Positions 50,191-58,646 of a stretch of DNA of 64,000 nucleotides are shown in pieces. The position numbers and the translations under genes were made by a program. This DNA is from an uncultured Candidatus Saccharibacteria bacterium (lineage in GTDB: Bacteria; Patescibacteriota; Saccharimonadia; Saccharimonadales; Saccharimonadaceae). The stretch is from positions 1-64,000 of the forward strand of contig CAMYXA010000003.1 in assembly GCA_947302975.1 (NCBI GenBank), given 5' to 3'. Within the stretch, counting starts at the first letter, position 1; each line of letters opens with the position of its first letter. The notes below the pieces were generated by a model that saw only the letters and a list, made by a program, of their open reading frames with translations, was not told the DNA's origin and did not search any database.

Positions 50191-52131
50191 ATGTTCTATG
50201 AGGTGATTCCGGGCAAGATTTTCAACAAAAATGCCGGCTTTTTGACCTATTCCGCAGAAGAACCCGTAAAAATCGGCCAAATCGTCGAAATTCCGCTTGG
50301 GCGCAGCAAAACTTTTGGCATTATCTACAAAAAAGTTGCTCAACCGGACTTCCCTACCAAACCAATCTCAAAAATATTGTATTCAAATCCGCTCCCAACC
50401 CACTTACTAAAACTCATTGTTTGGATGAGTGAATATTATTTGACACCAATGCCAACCATCGTTAGCCTCATTCTACCAAACGGCGTCACGAAGTCCCGTC
50501 GCGCATCCAAGGCAAAGAACCCAGAAAAAACCGAACAAGCTCAAAAACTGCCTATCATTCCGCTCAATAACGCCCAAAAAATGGCCCTAGAAGCCCTAAA
50601 AACAGCCCCAGAAGCCACCAAACTGCTTCATGGTGTGACCGGTAGCGGAAAAACCAATATCTACCTAGAAATGGCTAAAAATGCCCTAAAAGAGCACAAA
50701 TCCACCATCCTTTTAGTCCCAGAAATCGCCCTAACCAGCCAACTTGTTCGGGTTTTTGAGGACACTTTCAGCACTAAAATCACTCTCATTCACTCCCGCC
50801 AGACCGAAGCCGAACGTCACAAGATCTGGGAAGGCATCCTAAACGCAGACGATCCTCAGATCGTCGTTGGTCCACGCTCTGCCCTATTCGCGCCTCTAAA
50901 AGACCTCGGCCTCATCATTATCGACGAATGCCACGAATCGACTTATTTCCAAGAAAACACCCCAAAATATTCTACCCTTCGCCTAGCTAGCTTCATTGCG
51001 AAAACCCTTAGAATCGACTGCGTCGAAGGCTCCGCCACTCCGCTCGCTCAGGATTACTATCTCGCAAAGTCACGCGGTTCCCTGGTCACCATCAAAGAAA
51101 AAGCCATCAAAACTGCCAAGCCGCCAAAAATCGAAATCATCGATTTTAAAAACCGCGACAACTTCCTAAAGAACCGCTATTTCAGCAACAACCTCCTAAA
51201 AGCAATCGAAGAAAATCTAAAAAATCATCGCCAAACTCTGATCTTCCATAATCGTCGTGGCTCTGCCCCGCTTTCCATTTGCGAAAGCTGTGGCGAAGAA
51301 TTTCTCTGTCCAAATTGTTTCCTCCCACTCACCCTCCACTCCGACACCTACGAGCTCATCTGTCACACCTGCGGTCATCATGAAAAAGTGCCACATTCTT
51401 GTCCAAAATGCGGCTCGCCAAACATCCTTCACAAAGGTTTTGGCACCAAGCTACTCGAATCCGAATTAAAAAGACTCTTTAAAACCGCCAAGATCGCCCG
51501 CTTCGACGCTGATAACAAGAAGAATGATTCCCTGGATGCCCTCTACGACGAAGTCAGAAACGGTGACATCGACATCATCATCGGCACCCAAACCGTCGCC
51601 AAGGGCCTTGATCTAAAAAACCTCGCCACCGTTGGCATCGTTCAGGCCGACTCTGGCCTTTCCCTGCCAGATTATTCTTCTGAGGAACGCATTTTCGAAC
51701 TCATCACCCAAGTTATCGGTCGCGTTGGCCGTGGCCACATCGAAGATACCAACGTTTTCATCCAAACCTTCCGACCTGATTCAGAAGTTATAAAAGCCGC
51801 CATCAAAAACGATTACGAATCCTTCGTCGACCATATATTATATAGCCGAAAAAAGTCCCACTTCCCACCATTTTCATTCCTCGCCAAGATCGAAATCACC
51901 TACAAAACCGAAGCCTTATCCATCAAAAAAATCCGCGAAGCCAGAAGTACTTTAAGCAAAATCGACGGCCTCTACCTTTCCGCCCCCGCTCCAGCCTTCC
52001 ACGAGCATGACAAAAACGGCTACACCTGGCAGCTCGTAATCCGCGCTAAATCTCGCGCAAAACTCATTGAATCATTGAAGACTATCGACCCGGCCTTCCG
52101 CGTCACCCTCGACCCGCCATCTCTTTTATGA
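50191..52131 (+). CDS. priA: Primosomal protein N' (PriA helicase)
   Basis: 646 aa from MFYEVIPGKIFN. An upstream in-frame ATG at 50122 is rejected because the -10 box lies in between. The 3'-DNA-binding domain comes first, then the helicase with Walker A HGVTGSGKTNIYLEMAK, the DEAH-type box IIIDECHES, GSATP, and the zinc-binding segment with four CxxC pairs (CESCGEEFLCPNC, CHTCGHH, CPKCGS). GTQTVAKGLDLKNLATVGIVQAD is motif V. PriA restarts stalled replication forks. Confidence 0.96.
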   Translation: MFYEVIPGKIFNKNAGFLTYSAEEPVKIGQIVEIPLGRSKTFGIIYKKVAQPDFPTKPISKILYSNPLPTHLLKLIVWMSEYYLTPMPTIVSLILPNGVTKSRRASKAKNPEKTEQAQKLPIIPLNNAQKMALEALKTAPEATKLLHGVTGSGKTNIYLEMAKNALKEHKSTILLVPEIALTSQLVRVFEDTFSTKITLIHSRQTEAERHKIWEGILNADDPQIVVGPRSALFAPLKDLGLIIIDECHESTYFQENTPKYSTLRLASFIAKTLRIDCVEGSATPLAQDYYLAKSRGSLVTIKEKAIKTAKPPKIEIIDFKNRDNFLKNRYFSNNLLKAIEENLKNHRQTLIFHNRRGSAPLSICESCGEEFLCPNCFLPLTLHSDTYELICHTCGHHEKVPHSCPKCGSPNILHKGFGTKLLESELKRLFKTAKIARFDADNKKNDSLDALYDEVRNGDIDIIIGTQTVAKGLDLKNLATVGIVQADSGLSLPDYSSEERIFELITQVIGRVGRGHIEDTNVFIQTFRPDSEVIKAAIKNDYESFVDHILYSRKKSHFPPFSFLAKIEITYKTEALSIKKIREARSTLSKIDGLYLSAPAPAFHEHDKNGYTWQLVIRAKSRAKLIESLKTIDPAFRVTLDPPSLL

Positions 52132-52137
52132 TATAAT
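52132..52137 (+). promoter_or_regulatory. -10 box of def
   Basis: TATAAT, 7-nt gap to the ATG at 52145; it immediately follows the priA stop. Confidence 0.6.
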
Positions 52138-52144
52138 AATAGTA

Positions 52145-52723
52145 ATGAAAAAGATTATCACTACACCGGATCCTCGCCTGCGCGAGAAATCCACTAAGGT
52201 TGGCGTAATCGACGACGAAATCCATCAAATTATTGCCGACATGAAAAAGCTCTCCCTCGACTGGGAAAAAGAGCATCCTTATGAATTGTCTGCCGCAATG
52301 GCCGCTCCTCAAATGGCCGCCATGAAACGTATCATTATCGTCCGTGACGATATGGACAACAAAGAAAACGCCGAATTTACCGCCCTTTTGAACCCGGAAA
52401 TCATCAAGGCCGAAGGCAAAATCAGCCGCGACTACGAAGGTTGTCTTTCTGTTCCAAAAATCTACGCCCTCGTTGACCGTCCATCCAAGATTAAAATCAA
52501 AGCTATGCTCGAAGATGGCACCGAAGTACGCGTCAAAGCCGAAGGTGATCTCGCCCGCGTCATTCAACATGAAATCGACCACCTCGATGGCATTCTCTTT
52601 ATAGACCGCGCTCGTGGCGACAAAAAGGCTTTCTATGAAATGGACGATAATGGCGATCTCCAACCAATCAAAGATTACGACAAAGAAATCGAAAACAACA
52701 AAGAGCTCTTTCCCGATGACTAA
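52145..52723 (+). CDS. def: Peptide deformylase
   Basis: 192 aa. The three motifs are present with variation: motif 1 SAAMAAPQ (usual GxGLAAPQ), motif 2 YEGCLSVP with the metal Cys, and motif 3 VIQHEIDHLDG with HExxH. It removes the N-formyl group of nascent proteins. It overlaps fmt by 8 nt, giving the classic def-fmt pair. Confidence 0.95.
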   Translation: MKKIITTPDPRLREKSTKVGVIDDEIHQIIADMKKLSLDWEKEHPYELSAAMAAPQMAAMKRIIIVRDDMDNKENAEFTALLNPEIIKAEGKISRDYEGCLSVPKIYALVDRPSKIKIKAMLEDGTEVRVKAEGDLARVIQHEIDHLDGILFIDRARGDKKAFYEMDDNGDLQPIKDYDKEIENNKELFPDD

Positions 52724-53486
52724 AATTATTTTCTTTGGCAACGGTCCACTTGCAGATTTTTCAAAAGCGATCCTAGAAAAGCATTTCGACATTGTTTTTC
52801 ATGCCCGCACCAAAGAAGATCTCGAAACCGTCAAAGAAATTAAGAAAAAAGATAAAGACGTTCACGGCGTGCTCGCCTCTTTTGGCGTCATGATAAGAAG
52901 CGACGTCTTGGACCTATTCGAACCAGAAGGGATCCTAAATATCCATCCTTCCCTCCTCCCGAAATATCGTGGCGCCTCACCAATCGAAACTGCCATTCTT
53001 TCAGGCGATACCAACTTTTCCGTCTCTATCATGAAACTCGTGAAAGCTATGGACGCTGGCCCGATCTATTACCAAACCACCTTCAAAAACCTAGAGCTAG
53101 ATAAAACCACCATCTACCAAACTCTCGCCGAAGCCGGCGCCAACTGGCTCGTTAATCATCTTGAAAACCTTCCAGAACCAACTCTCCAAAACGACGACGA
53201 CGCAACCTTCACGACCAAGTTCGATAAGTCCATGTCCCTTCTCACTCCCGAAACTGATTCTGCCGAAAAGACCCTCCGAAAAATCATTGCATTTGAAAAC
53301 TTTCCAAAAGCCAAATACGTTTTCTTTGGCAAAGAATGCATCATTTTGAAAGCCCACCTCTCCGATTCCCCATCCAAGCTTTCGCTAAAATGCCAAGACG
53401 GCAAATTCGTCGGCATCGACATCCTTCAGCCGGCCGGCAAAAAGCCAATGGATCAAAAGTCCTTCCTAAACGGATACGCAAAATAA
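52716..53486 (+). CDS. fmt: Methionyl-tRNA formyltransferase
   Basis: 256 aa from MTKIIFFGNGPLADFSKAIL at 52716; a longer open frame runs backward through def. The formyltransferase core shows VLASFGVMIRSDVLDLFEPEGILNIHPSLLPKYRGASPIETAILSGD with catalytic Asn-His and the GASP motif, then AMDAGPIY. The C-terminal OB-like domain (KTLRKIIAFENFPKAKYVF, ILQPAGKKPMDQKSFLNGY) is shorter than in E. coli (315 aa). It formylates initiator Met-tRNA with 10-formyl-THF. Confidence 0.95.
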   Translation: MTKIIFFGNGPLADFSKAILEKHFDIVFHARTKEDLETVKEIKKKDKDVHGVLASFGVMIRSDVLDLFEPEGILNIHPSLLPKYRGASPIETAILSGDTNFSVSIMKLVKAMDAGPIYYQTTFKNLELDKTTIYQTLAEAGANWLVNHLENLPEPTLQNDDDATFTTKFDKSMSLLTPETDSAEKTLRKIIAFENFPKAKYVFFGKECIILKAHLSDSPSKLSLKCQDGKFVGIDILQPAGKKPMDQKSFLNGYAK

Positions 53487-53516
53487 AAAAAACGCCCCTT
53501 TCGGGGCTATTTTTTA
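53485..53516. terminator. Bidirectional terminator
   Basis: Stem GCCCC-tttc-GGGGC between A- and T-runs, shared by fmt (+) and the DUF5663 gene (-). Confidence 0.85.
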
Positions 53517-53801
53517 TAACAATTTGTCGCTATTTGCGCGAATTTCGTCTTTGATCTCTTGGATCGTGCGCGTCACAATTTCACGATAATCCGGGCGGTT
53601 CTTCTCGAGCCACTTCGCAGCTTCAAGTTTGTCCGTGATTGCATCAAATTCAGCAAGTTGCACTTCGGTCAGACCTTTAGAAATACGCTCGCCAATGCGA
53701 ATCTCAAGCTCTCTTTGGACATACTCCAAAAAGTCTTTTTTCTGTTCTGCTGGCATCGCGGTAAGACCAACTTCCGCCAAAAATGCATCATTAAATTCCA
53801 T
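53514..53801 (-). CDS. DUF5663-like small protein
   Basis: 95 aa, all helical. MPAEQKKDFLEYVQRELEIRIGERISKGLTEVQLAEFDAI is the DUF5663 pattern, a small family that I associate chiefly with CPR bacteria. It has an acidic-basic amphipathic character and no membrane segment. A TACAAT ends 6 nt before the ATG. Function unknown. Confidence 0.75.
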   Translation of the reverse strand: MEFNDAFLAEVGLTAMPAEQKKDFLEYVQRELEIRIGERISKGLTEVQLAEFDAITDKLEAAKWLEKNRPDYREIVTRTIQEIKDEIRANSDKLL

Positions 53802-53807
53802 AGTTTT

Positions 53808-53813
53808 ATTGTA
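53808..53813 (-). promoter_or_regulatory. Leaderless -10 box of the DUF5663 gene
   Basis: TACAAT on the minus strand, 6-nt gap to the ATG at 53801. Confidence 0.6.
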
Positions 53814-53846
53814 ACGAGTTTGCCCAAAAAATCAATAGGCTTATGC

Positions 53847-55613
53847 TTACAATGTCCTTCTCTTGGTTTCGCGAGTGAAGAACTTCAGGCGATCATTTAA
53901 TTCAATAGTGATCTTGTGTTCAGTCTTAAGTGCAAGGCCACCAGTCTCACCAGCGGCAAGTTCCTTAACATCCATCTTTTCCTTCTGGACGGAAGTAACT
54001 TCGACCTCACCAATATACGTCTTGTCTCGAATTACACGAGCAAGCATGCCAGGTTTCACTACACCAGTAAGCATTTCACCACCAGCAATGATAGATGATT
54101 TTTCGGTACGGAAAACACCTTTAATCTTCATCTCGCCCTGGTCTTCCTCAACGATTTCTGCATCGAGCAAGTCTTCCATTTCGTGCTTTGCATCATCAAG
54201 CAATTCATAAATCACTTTGTAAGTCTTAATCTTCACGCCATCGCGGGCTGCCATTTTCGAAATATTAATTGGCACCGAAACGTTGAAACCATAAACCACG
54301 GTATTCTCGCCGGCAGCCATATAAACATCGTTTTCGTTGATGTCACCAACGCCGGTCGAAACAATATTAAGAGTAATCTCGCCTTTTGTATCGATGAGTT
54401 TCAAAGAATCGACTACAGAAGTAACTGAACCAAGCACGTCGCCCTTAATAATAACATTAAAGGTCTTCGAATTATCAGCAGTATTCATCATGCGAAGAAG
54501 GTCGGTTGAAGTCACGTTAGCCGAAGCACTTTCGTCGGCTGCAGCCTGTGCATTGAGGAGTGCCATCTTGCGAGCAGTCTTTTCATCCGCCACCTCAACA
54601 AAACGATCACCAAAGCTTGGAAGCTCCTTAAAGCCAGTAATTGTTACTGGAATTGAAGGTGTTGCCTTGCCCTTTGGCTTACCACGCCAATCTAGCATCG
54701 TACGAACTTTGCCATAAGTCGAGCCAGCCACAATAAACTCACCAACCTTTAGTTCCCCGCCGGTCACAAGAAGGTTAACCACTGAACCACGTCCAGTTTC
54801 CATGTGTGACTCAATCACAAGACCTTCAGCTGGAATATCAACATCCGCCTTGAGCTCTTCAATATCAGCAGTAAGCAAAATCATATCAAGCAACTTATCG
54901 AGGTTCGTTCCGAGCTTTGCGGAAACCGGCACCATCGTAATATCGCCGCCCCATTCTTCTGGCTGGAGACCATGTTGAGAAAGATCTGCCATCGTGCGCT
55001 GGACATCAGCACCTTCACGGTCGATCTTGTTAATTGCGACAATGATTTTCGCATTCGCGGATTGTGCGAATTTGATTGCCTCAACAGTCTGTGGCTTCAC
55101 ACCATCATCTGCAGCCACCACAATCACCACGATGTCGGTAAGCATTGCGCCGTGCTGACGAATTGCTGCGAAAGCTTCGTGACCTGGAGTATCAAGAAAA
55201 GTAATCCAACGATCTTCATATTTAAGCTGGTATGCAGAAATGTGCTGAGTGATACCACCAGCCTCGCCAGAAGCAGTTTTCTTATCAAGAAGTGTATCAA
55301 GGAGCGTAGTTTTACCATGGTCAACGTGACCCATCACAGCTACTACTGGTGGGCGAGCAATTGCCTTGTCGGAAAGTTCATGACGGATTTCGGAAGTCTT
55401 GGTTGCAGTATTTTTGCGCTCAAGAACCACGTTTTCCATTCCAAGTTCATCAATAATAATAGAGGCGGTCTCAAAATCAAGACGCTGATTAATCGTCGCC
55501 ACAATACCATTCTTAAACAACTCACCAATGAGCGACGTGACGGAAAGCCCGAGCGCCTTCGCTAGCTCATCGACAGTAATCGAACCGGCAATCTGAATCG
55601 TTTTCTTTTCCAT
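53847..55613 (-). CDS. infB: Translation initiation factor IF-2
   Basis: 588 aa, a short IF-2 with only one IF2_N module (about 1-60, ITVDELAKALGLSVTSLIGELFKNG) before the G domain. G1 is [14 protein letters not shown] (about 92-105). DTPGHEAFAAIR and NKID follow. Domain II (GRGSVVNLLVTGGELKVGEFIVAG), domain III (GDVLGSVTSVVDSLKLI) and the fMet-tRNA-binding domain IV (FRTEKSSIIAGGEMLTGVVKPGMLARVIRD) are intact. It places fMet-tRNA on the 30S subunit. AAGGAGCTAG precedes the ATG. Confidence 0.97.
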   Translation of the reverse strand: MEKKTIQIAGSITVDELAKALGLSVTSLIGELFKNGIVATINQRLDFETASIIIDELGMENVVLERKNTATKTSEIRHELSDKAIARPPVVAVMGHVDHGKTTLLDTLLDKKTASGEAGGITQHISAYQLKYEDRWITFLDTPGHEAFAAIRQHGAMLTDIVVIVVAADDGVKPQTVEAIKFAQSANAKIIVAINKIDREGADVQRTMADLSQHGLQPEEWGGDITMVPVSAKLGTNLDKLLDMILLTADIEELKADVDIPAEGLVIESHMETGRGSVVNLLVTGGELKVGEFIVAGSTYGKVRTMLDWRGKPKGKATPSIPVTITGFKELPSFGDRFVEVADEKTARKMALLNAQAAADESASANVTSTDLLRMMNTADNSKTFNVIIKGDVLGSVTSVVDSLKLIDTKGEITLNIVSTGVGDINENDVYMAAGENTVVYGFNVSVPINISKMAARDGVKIKTYKVIYELLDDAKHEMEDLLDAEIVEEDQGEMKIKGVFRTEKSSIIAGGEMLTGVVKPGMLARVIRDKTYIGEVEVTSVQKEKMDVKELAAGETGGLALKTEHKITIELNDRLKFFTRETKRRTL

Positions 55614-55721
55614 TTGCTAGCTCCTTTCTATTTTTATACGTTCTGCTAAGCCAAATTTTTTGGCCACAACAAAAAATGTTTAAATCTTCCATTAATTTTA
55701 CCACAAAATGAATTTTTATGC

Positions 55722-55727
55722 TATAAT
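55722..55727 (+). promoter_or_regulatory. -10 box of tRNA-Asn
   Basis: Extended TGcTATAAT, 10 nt before the tRNA 5' end. Confidence 0.6.
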
Positions 55728-55737
55728 AAGGCAATAA

Positions 55738-55812
55738 TCCCCTGTAGCTCAATGGTGGAGCAAGAAGCTGTTAACTTCGAGGTTGCCAGTTCGAGTCTGG
55801 CCGGGGGAGCCA
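55738..55812 (+). tRNA. tRNA-Asn(GTT)
   Basis: 75 nt including encoded CCA. Acceptor TCCCCTG pairs with CGGGGGA (one G-U), discriminator G as expected for Asn, D-arm TAGCTCAATGGTGGAGCA, and anticodon loop CTGTTAA with GTT. The T-arm is GCCAG-TTCGAGT-CTGGC. Its last 18 nt are repeated exactly at 55991-56008. Confidence 0.95.
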
Positions 55813-56008
55813 CAGAATAAAGAAATAGACCCGCAGGGTCTAGTTTTTTATTCTGGTGCTGTTTCGAGGCCAGACGAGAACTGGCTTTAGCCAGTTCGTC
55901 TCACAAGGAGACGAGCGAATATCCAAAACATGTTTTGGATATCCCGAGACGACGCAGCGAGAGAACGCATCTCCGCAGGAGATGTGTGACGTCTGGCCGG
56001 GGGAGCCA
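55795..56008 (+). repeat. 18-bp duplication of the tRNA-Asn 3' end bracketing palindromes
   Basis: GTCTGGCCGGGGGAGCCA occurs at 55795-55812 (end of the tRNA) and again at 55991-56008, like attL/attR. Between them lie a terminator and the palindromes GAACTGGC-ttta-GCCAGTTC, GTCTC-acaag-GAGAC, ATATCCAAAAC / GTTTTGGATAT and CATCTCC-gca-GGAGATG. An outer stem GGCCAGACG (55868) can pair with the second copy's CGTCTGGCC (55990). Confidence 0.8.
55814..55854 (+). terminator. Terminator of tRNA-Asn
   Basis: Stem TAGACCC-gca-GGGTCTA with an extended AT-rich base AGAATAAAGAAA / TTTTTTATTCT. Confidence 0.85.
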
Positions 56009-56010
56009 TA

Positions 56011-56031
56011 TTGGACGAGAGTCCAATTTTT
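56011..56031 (+). terminator. Second terminator behind the duplicated tRNA end
   Basis: Stem TTGGAC-gaga-GTCCAA plus TTTTT, 2 nt after the repeated CCA. It may be the original terminator of the tRNA before the insertion. Confidence 0.75.
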
Positions 56032-56053
56032 GTTTGCATCAAAGCCCCTCACA

Positions 56054-56082
56054 TTGAACAAAACCCCAATCTGTGATATAAT
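56054..56082 (+). promoter_or_regulatory. Promoter of the nucleotidyltransferase-like gene
   Basis: TTGAAC at 56054-56059, a 17-nt spacer, TATAAT at 56077-56082. Confidence 0.7.
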
Positions 56083-56090
56083 AGTAATAT

Positions 56091-56168
56091 GGATGCGCCA
56101 ATCTAGAACAGGCGCATTTTTGCTACAGACAGGGCAGCTGTCTAGAACATTAAAAGGAGGTTGATAAA
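56091..56168 (+). promoter_or_regulatory. Attenuator-like leader of the nucleotidyltransferase-like gene
   Basis: Starting near the predicted transcription start, ATGCGCC / GGCGCAT with an 11-nt loop is followed by TTTTTG, a weak intrinsic terminator inside the 5' leader. A second hairpin GACA / TGTC follows. TCTAGAACA occurs in the first loop and again at about 56142, just before AAAAGGAGG. Premature termination control is possible. Confidence 0.5.
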
Positions 56169-57368
56169 GTGTTATCTTTCATTCCGCCATTTACGGAACT
56201 GATGACGAATCTGGACGAGTACCGCCGCTATTATCCATGTAGTAATATTACGGAACATTCGTTGCGACTTGATGACATCAATCGCATCGAAATGTATTAC
56301 GACAATGATAAGGCAGACCATTACCGTCGCATGTTTTATCAGGGCTGCATGGATATTCTCGAGAGACAACCACGTTTTGCGCTTTATATTCCATTCGAAG
56401 AGCTTCAAAACGCGCCGGACGTCTTTCGAGAAGAATATCTTAAGGCGTGGCGCGAATGTTGTCATTATCTCGATGTCCGTGAGTGTTTTAATCTTGGTGA
56501 TATCTACGAGCAGTCCGCAAGTACCGGTGAACCGGAACGTGTTGTTAAGGCCTATCATCTACTACCATGGCTAATTCGTTGGGGCTATCTAAGCGAAAAG
56601 GATCTAGCGGAACTAGTAAAGGAGCATCTGATGGATCAAAATCGTTACGCCCTAAATTCAATTAGGGATGCGATACCAGCAGTTAGTCCCTACATCTCCG
56701 ACAAATACCGCTATAGATTCAAGATCTGGCTTTCAGGAGTTACCCCAATCGAAAAGCCAACCCTGAAGTACACTACACCAAGGCGCCAAGAATGGCTCGA
56801 GCAAAGTAGGAAGCGAAAAAAGATCGAGCTTCAGCACCCAGCTGGGCCTTTCAGCGCGAACATGCAAATCGTCAGGAACGCCATAAAAAGCGTCCCAAAA
56901 GACGGAGAAATTCTTCTCATCGGAGGCTCTACTCTAAAAGGCTACAGCACAAACGTATCAGATACAGACATCTACCATCTCGATATTTCAACAGGCAATA
57001 TTGCTGAATCAGTTGAAATTGCCAACTTTGAGGCCGAGCTCGGTGATCCCGTTCTAGCTCACGTCTACCTAAACACGATTTGGTGCGGCAACTATGACAA
57101 GGAACAGCTCCATAAAATCCGAAGTGAAATCGTTCAAGCATATCTCGACCAGGAAGACTGGGAAACCCGTCGTCTCACACTTGAACGCCTCGAGACTGAT
57201 CTGCTTCAATTCCGCTTGATGCATAAGGGTATGCGTTACGCTTATCCGGATGATCTCAGCAAAGAAACAAAGTCGTTCCCTTCCATCGATGGTGCCAGTG
57301 CATTTTATGACGACAGGTATCGCCAAATCGCAACCTTACTATTCGCGCGTTATGTTTGGCTTCCGTAA
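56169..57368 (+). CDS. Nucleotidyltransferase-like (Pol-beta superfamily) protein
   Basis: 399 aa with GTG start at 56169 (AAAAGGAGG upstream). The C-terminal half has EILLIGGSTLKGYSTNVSDTD (GGS at 252-254, SDTD at 264-267), the GS-x9-DxD signature of Pol-beta-type nucleotidyltransferases, with IYHLDIS as the next strand. The third acidic residue is not certain. The first 230 residues are helical (DDINRIEMYYDNDKADHYRRM, LGDIYEQSASTG) and not recognised. It is convergent with the four-gene minus operon and shares a terminator with it. Nucleotidylation of protein or RNA, or nucleotide-signal synthesis, would fit; none is shown. Confidence 0.6.
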   Translation: MLSFIPPFTELMTNLDEYRRYYPCSNITEHSLRLDDINRIEMYYDNDKADHYRRMFYQGCMDILERQPRFALYIPFEELQNAPDVFREEYLKAWRECCHYLDVRECFNLGDIYEQSASTGEPERVVKAYHLLPWLIRWGYLSEKDLAELVKEHLMDQNRYALNSIRDAIPAVSPYISDKYRYRFKIWLSGVTPIEKPTLKYTTPRRQEWLEQSRKRKKIELQHPAGPFSANMQIVRNAIKSVPKDGEILLIGGSTLKGYSTNVSDTDIYHLDISTGNIAESVEIANFEAELGDPVLAHVYLNTIWCGNYDKEQLHKIRSEIVQAYLDQEDWETRRLTLERLETDLLQFRLMHKGMRYAYPDDLSKETKSFPSIDGASAFYDDRYRQIATLLFARYVWLP

Positions 57369-57379
57369 CCAAAGCGCAA

Positions 57380-57407
57380 AAAACCCGAGCAAATGCTCGG
57401 GTTTTTC
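57380..57407. terminator. Bidirectional terminator in the island
   Basis: Stem AACCCGAGC-aaat-GCTCGGGTT with A-run left and T-run right, between the convergent island transcripts. Confidence 0.9.
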
Positions 57408-57427
57408 ATTGATCTAGATTAGAACTC

Positions 57428-58630
57428 TTAAACAAAGAAATCCTTGCCGCCGATACTGTTTACGCCGCCCTCAGAATTAGCGCCCTTAAGGCCAAGCTGA
57501 TTTCCGATCTGCCACAGTGCCGCAAGATACTTCACTTCATCGCCGACAGTAGTCATTTCATCAAGCTTGACAAAGCCCAGTACGAAGCGGACCATGTTCT
57601 GTTCCTGTCTCGCATAAAGCGAGTTGATACTAATACCCAGCCGCTTCAGCATCATCTCGCGATTTACTGCTCCAACCAGTGCCGGAAGACCAGGAGTATC
57701 GAGAATCTTACTAACCTGACCCGCATCATAGCAAAGCGCAGTTGCAACCTGAATGCCAAAACCTCTAAACACATGATTAATAGCGTCCTTGAGAGCATCG
57801 GATGCGTCGCGAACCGAATCTGTAGGCGGAAGCTGTGCTGCCGCGTTCATGATCGGAGCGCCGCTGGACATACCGGCAAACATCGCCATTATCATGCTCG
57901 GATTAGAGTAACTTGCGCTAAGAGCGTTATACCAAGCATCAAGTGCCTCGAAAGCCTCACGGATTGCAGGCCACATCTCATCACGCGTCCTCTTCAGGAA
58001 CTGATCTTTTCTCTTCTGCGTAGCAAAAGAACCGTCCAGTCCTTCGATGGCTGCAAAGATTTCGCTGTAGTCATGCCGAGTAAGCAGCTTCCTGATCTTA
58101 AAGTATTCCCCGCTAACCGGCTCATCATTTGCTTCAGCAAACTTTTCCATCTCAACGCTGAGAAGTTCCGGGACTTTAAACAATCCACACTTGTCTGCAA
58201 ATGCTGCGCGAATTGCACTGACATAAGAAGCTTCGCCCACCTTCAGGACGCCGCCAGACTTCAATGAAGAAAGCCATGCGACATCATCCATCGGTGCAGG
58301 AAGAATCGAGACCGGATCAATACTGATATTGATATCAGTCTTCGGCTTATCGTCTGCTGCGCTTGTTGCCTCTGCCTTAAGGCTTGCAAGAAGCTTTCTG
58401 GCCTGAACTTTCTTGATGCCGATCCCTACGAGATCATCTTCGGTGAGTACCGCAAGATCATCGACGCATTTAACGCCAAGCTTCTGAGCTCCATACCAGG
58501 CTTCTAAGCTACCGCCATACTCTTTCAGCTTCTCAAGAACAGGGTCGACACATTTCGTAGCCTCTTCCGTTACCTCAGTTACTTCAGTTACTTCAACTTC
58601 GGGATTCGTGATTTTTGTTTCATCTGACAT
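57428..58630 (-). CDS. SAM-domain (sterile alpha motif) protein
   Basis: 400 aa from MSDETKITNP at 58630; GAAAGGTGG lies upstream, while a longer frame reaches into the PurA-like gene. After an acidic Val/Thr/Glu-rich stretch (VEVTEVTEVTEEATK), residues about 30-90 form a SAM-like helical domain (LEKLKEYGGSLEAWYGAQKL, then LTEDDLVGIGIKKVQARKLL), normally a protein-protein oligomerisation module. The rest is helical with a Met/Gly/Ala-rich hydrophobic section (PSMIMAMFAGMSSGAPIMNA). Last gene of the operon, 17 nt after the PurA-like stop. Possibly a scaffold for the other products. Confidence 0.65.
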   Translation of the reverse strand: MSDETKITNPEVEVTEVTEVTEEATKCVDPVLEKLKEYGGSLEAWYGAQKLGVKCVDDLAVLTEDDLVGIGIKKVQARKLLASLKAEATSAADDKPKTDINISIDPVSILPAPMDDVAWLSSLKSGGVLKVGEASYVSAIRAAFADKCGLFKVPELLSVEMEKFAEANDEPVSGEYFKIRKLLTRHDYSEIFAAIEGLDGSFATQKRKDQFLKRTRDEMWPAIREAFEALDAWYNALSASYSNPSMIMAMFAGMSSGAPIMNAAAQLPPTDSVRDASDALKDAINHVFRGFGIQVATALCYDAGQVSKILDTPGLPALVGAVNREMMLKRLGISINSLYARQEQNMVRFVLGFVKLDEMTTVGDEVKYLAALWQIGNQLGLKGANSEGGVNSIGGKDFFV

Positions 58631-58646
58631 AATAGTTTCCACCTTT

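Noticed and set aside
52103-52792. 229-codon minus ORF opposite def
   Set aside because: Antisense shadow of a gene with unmistakable deformylase motifs.
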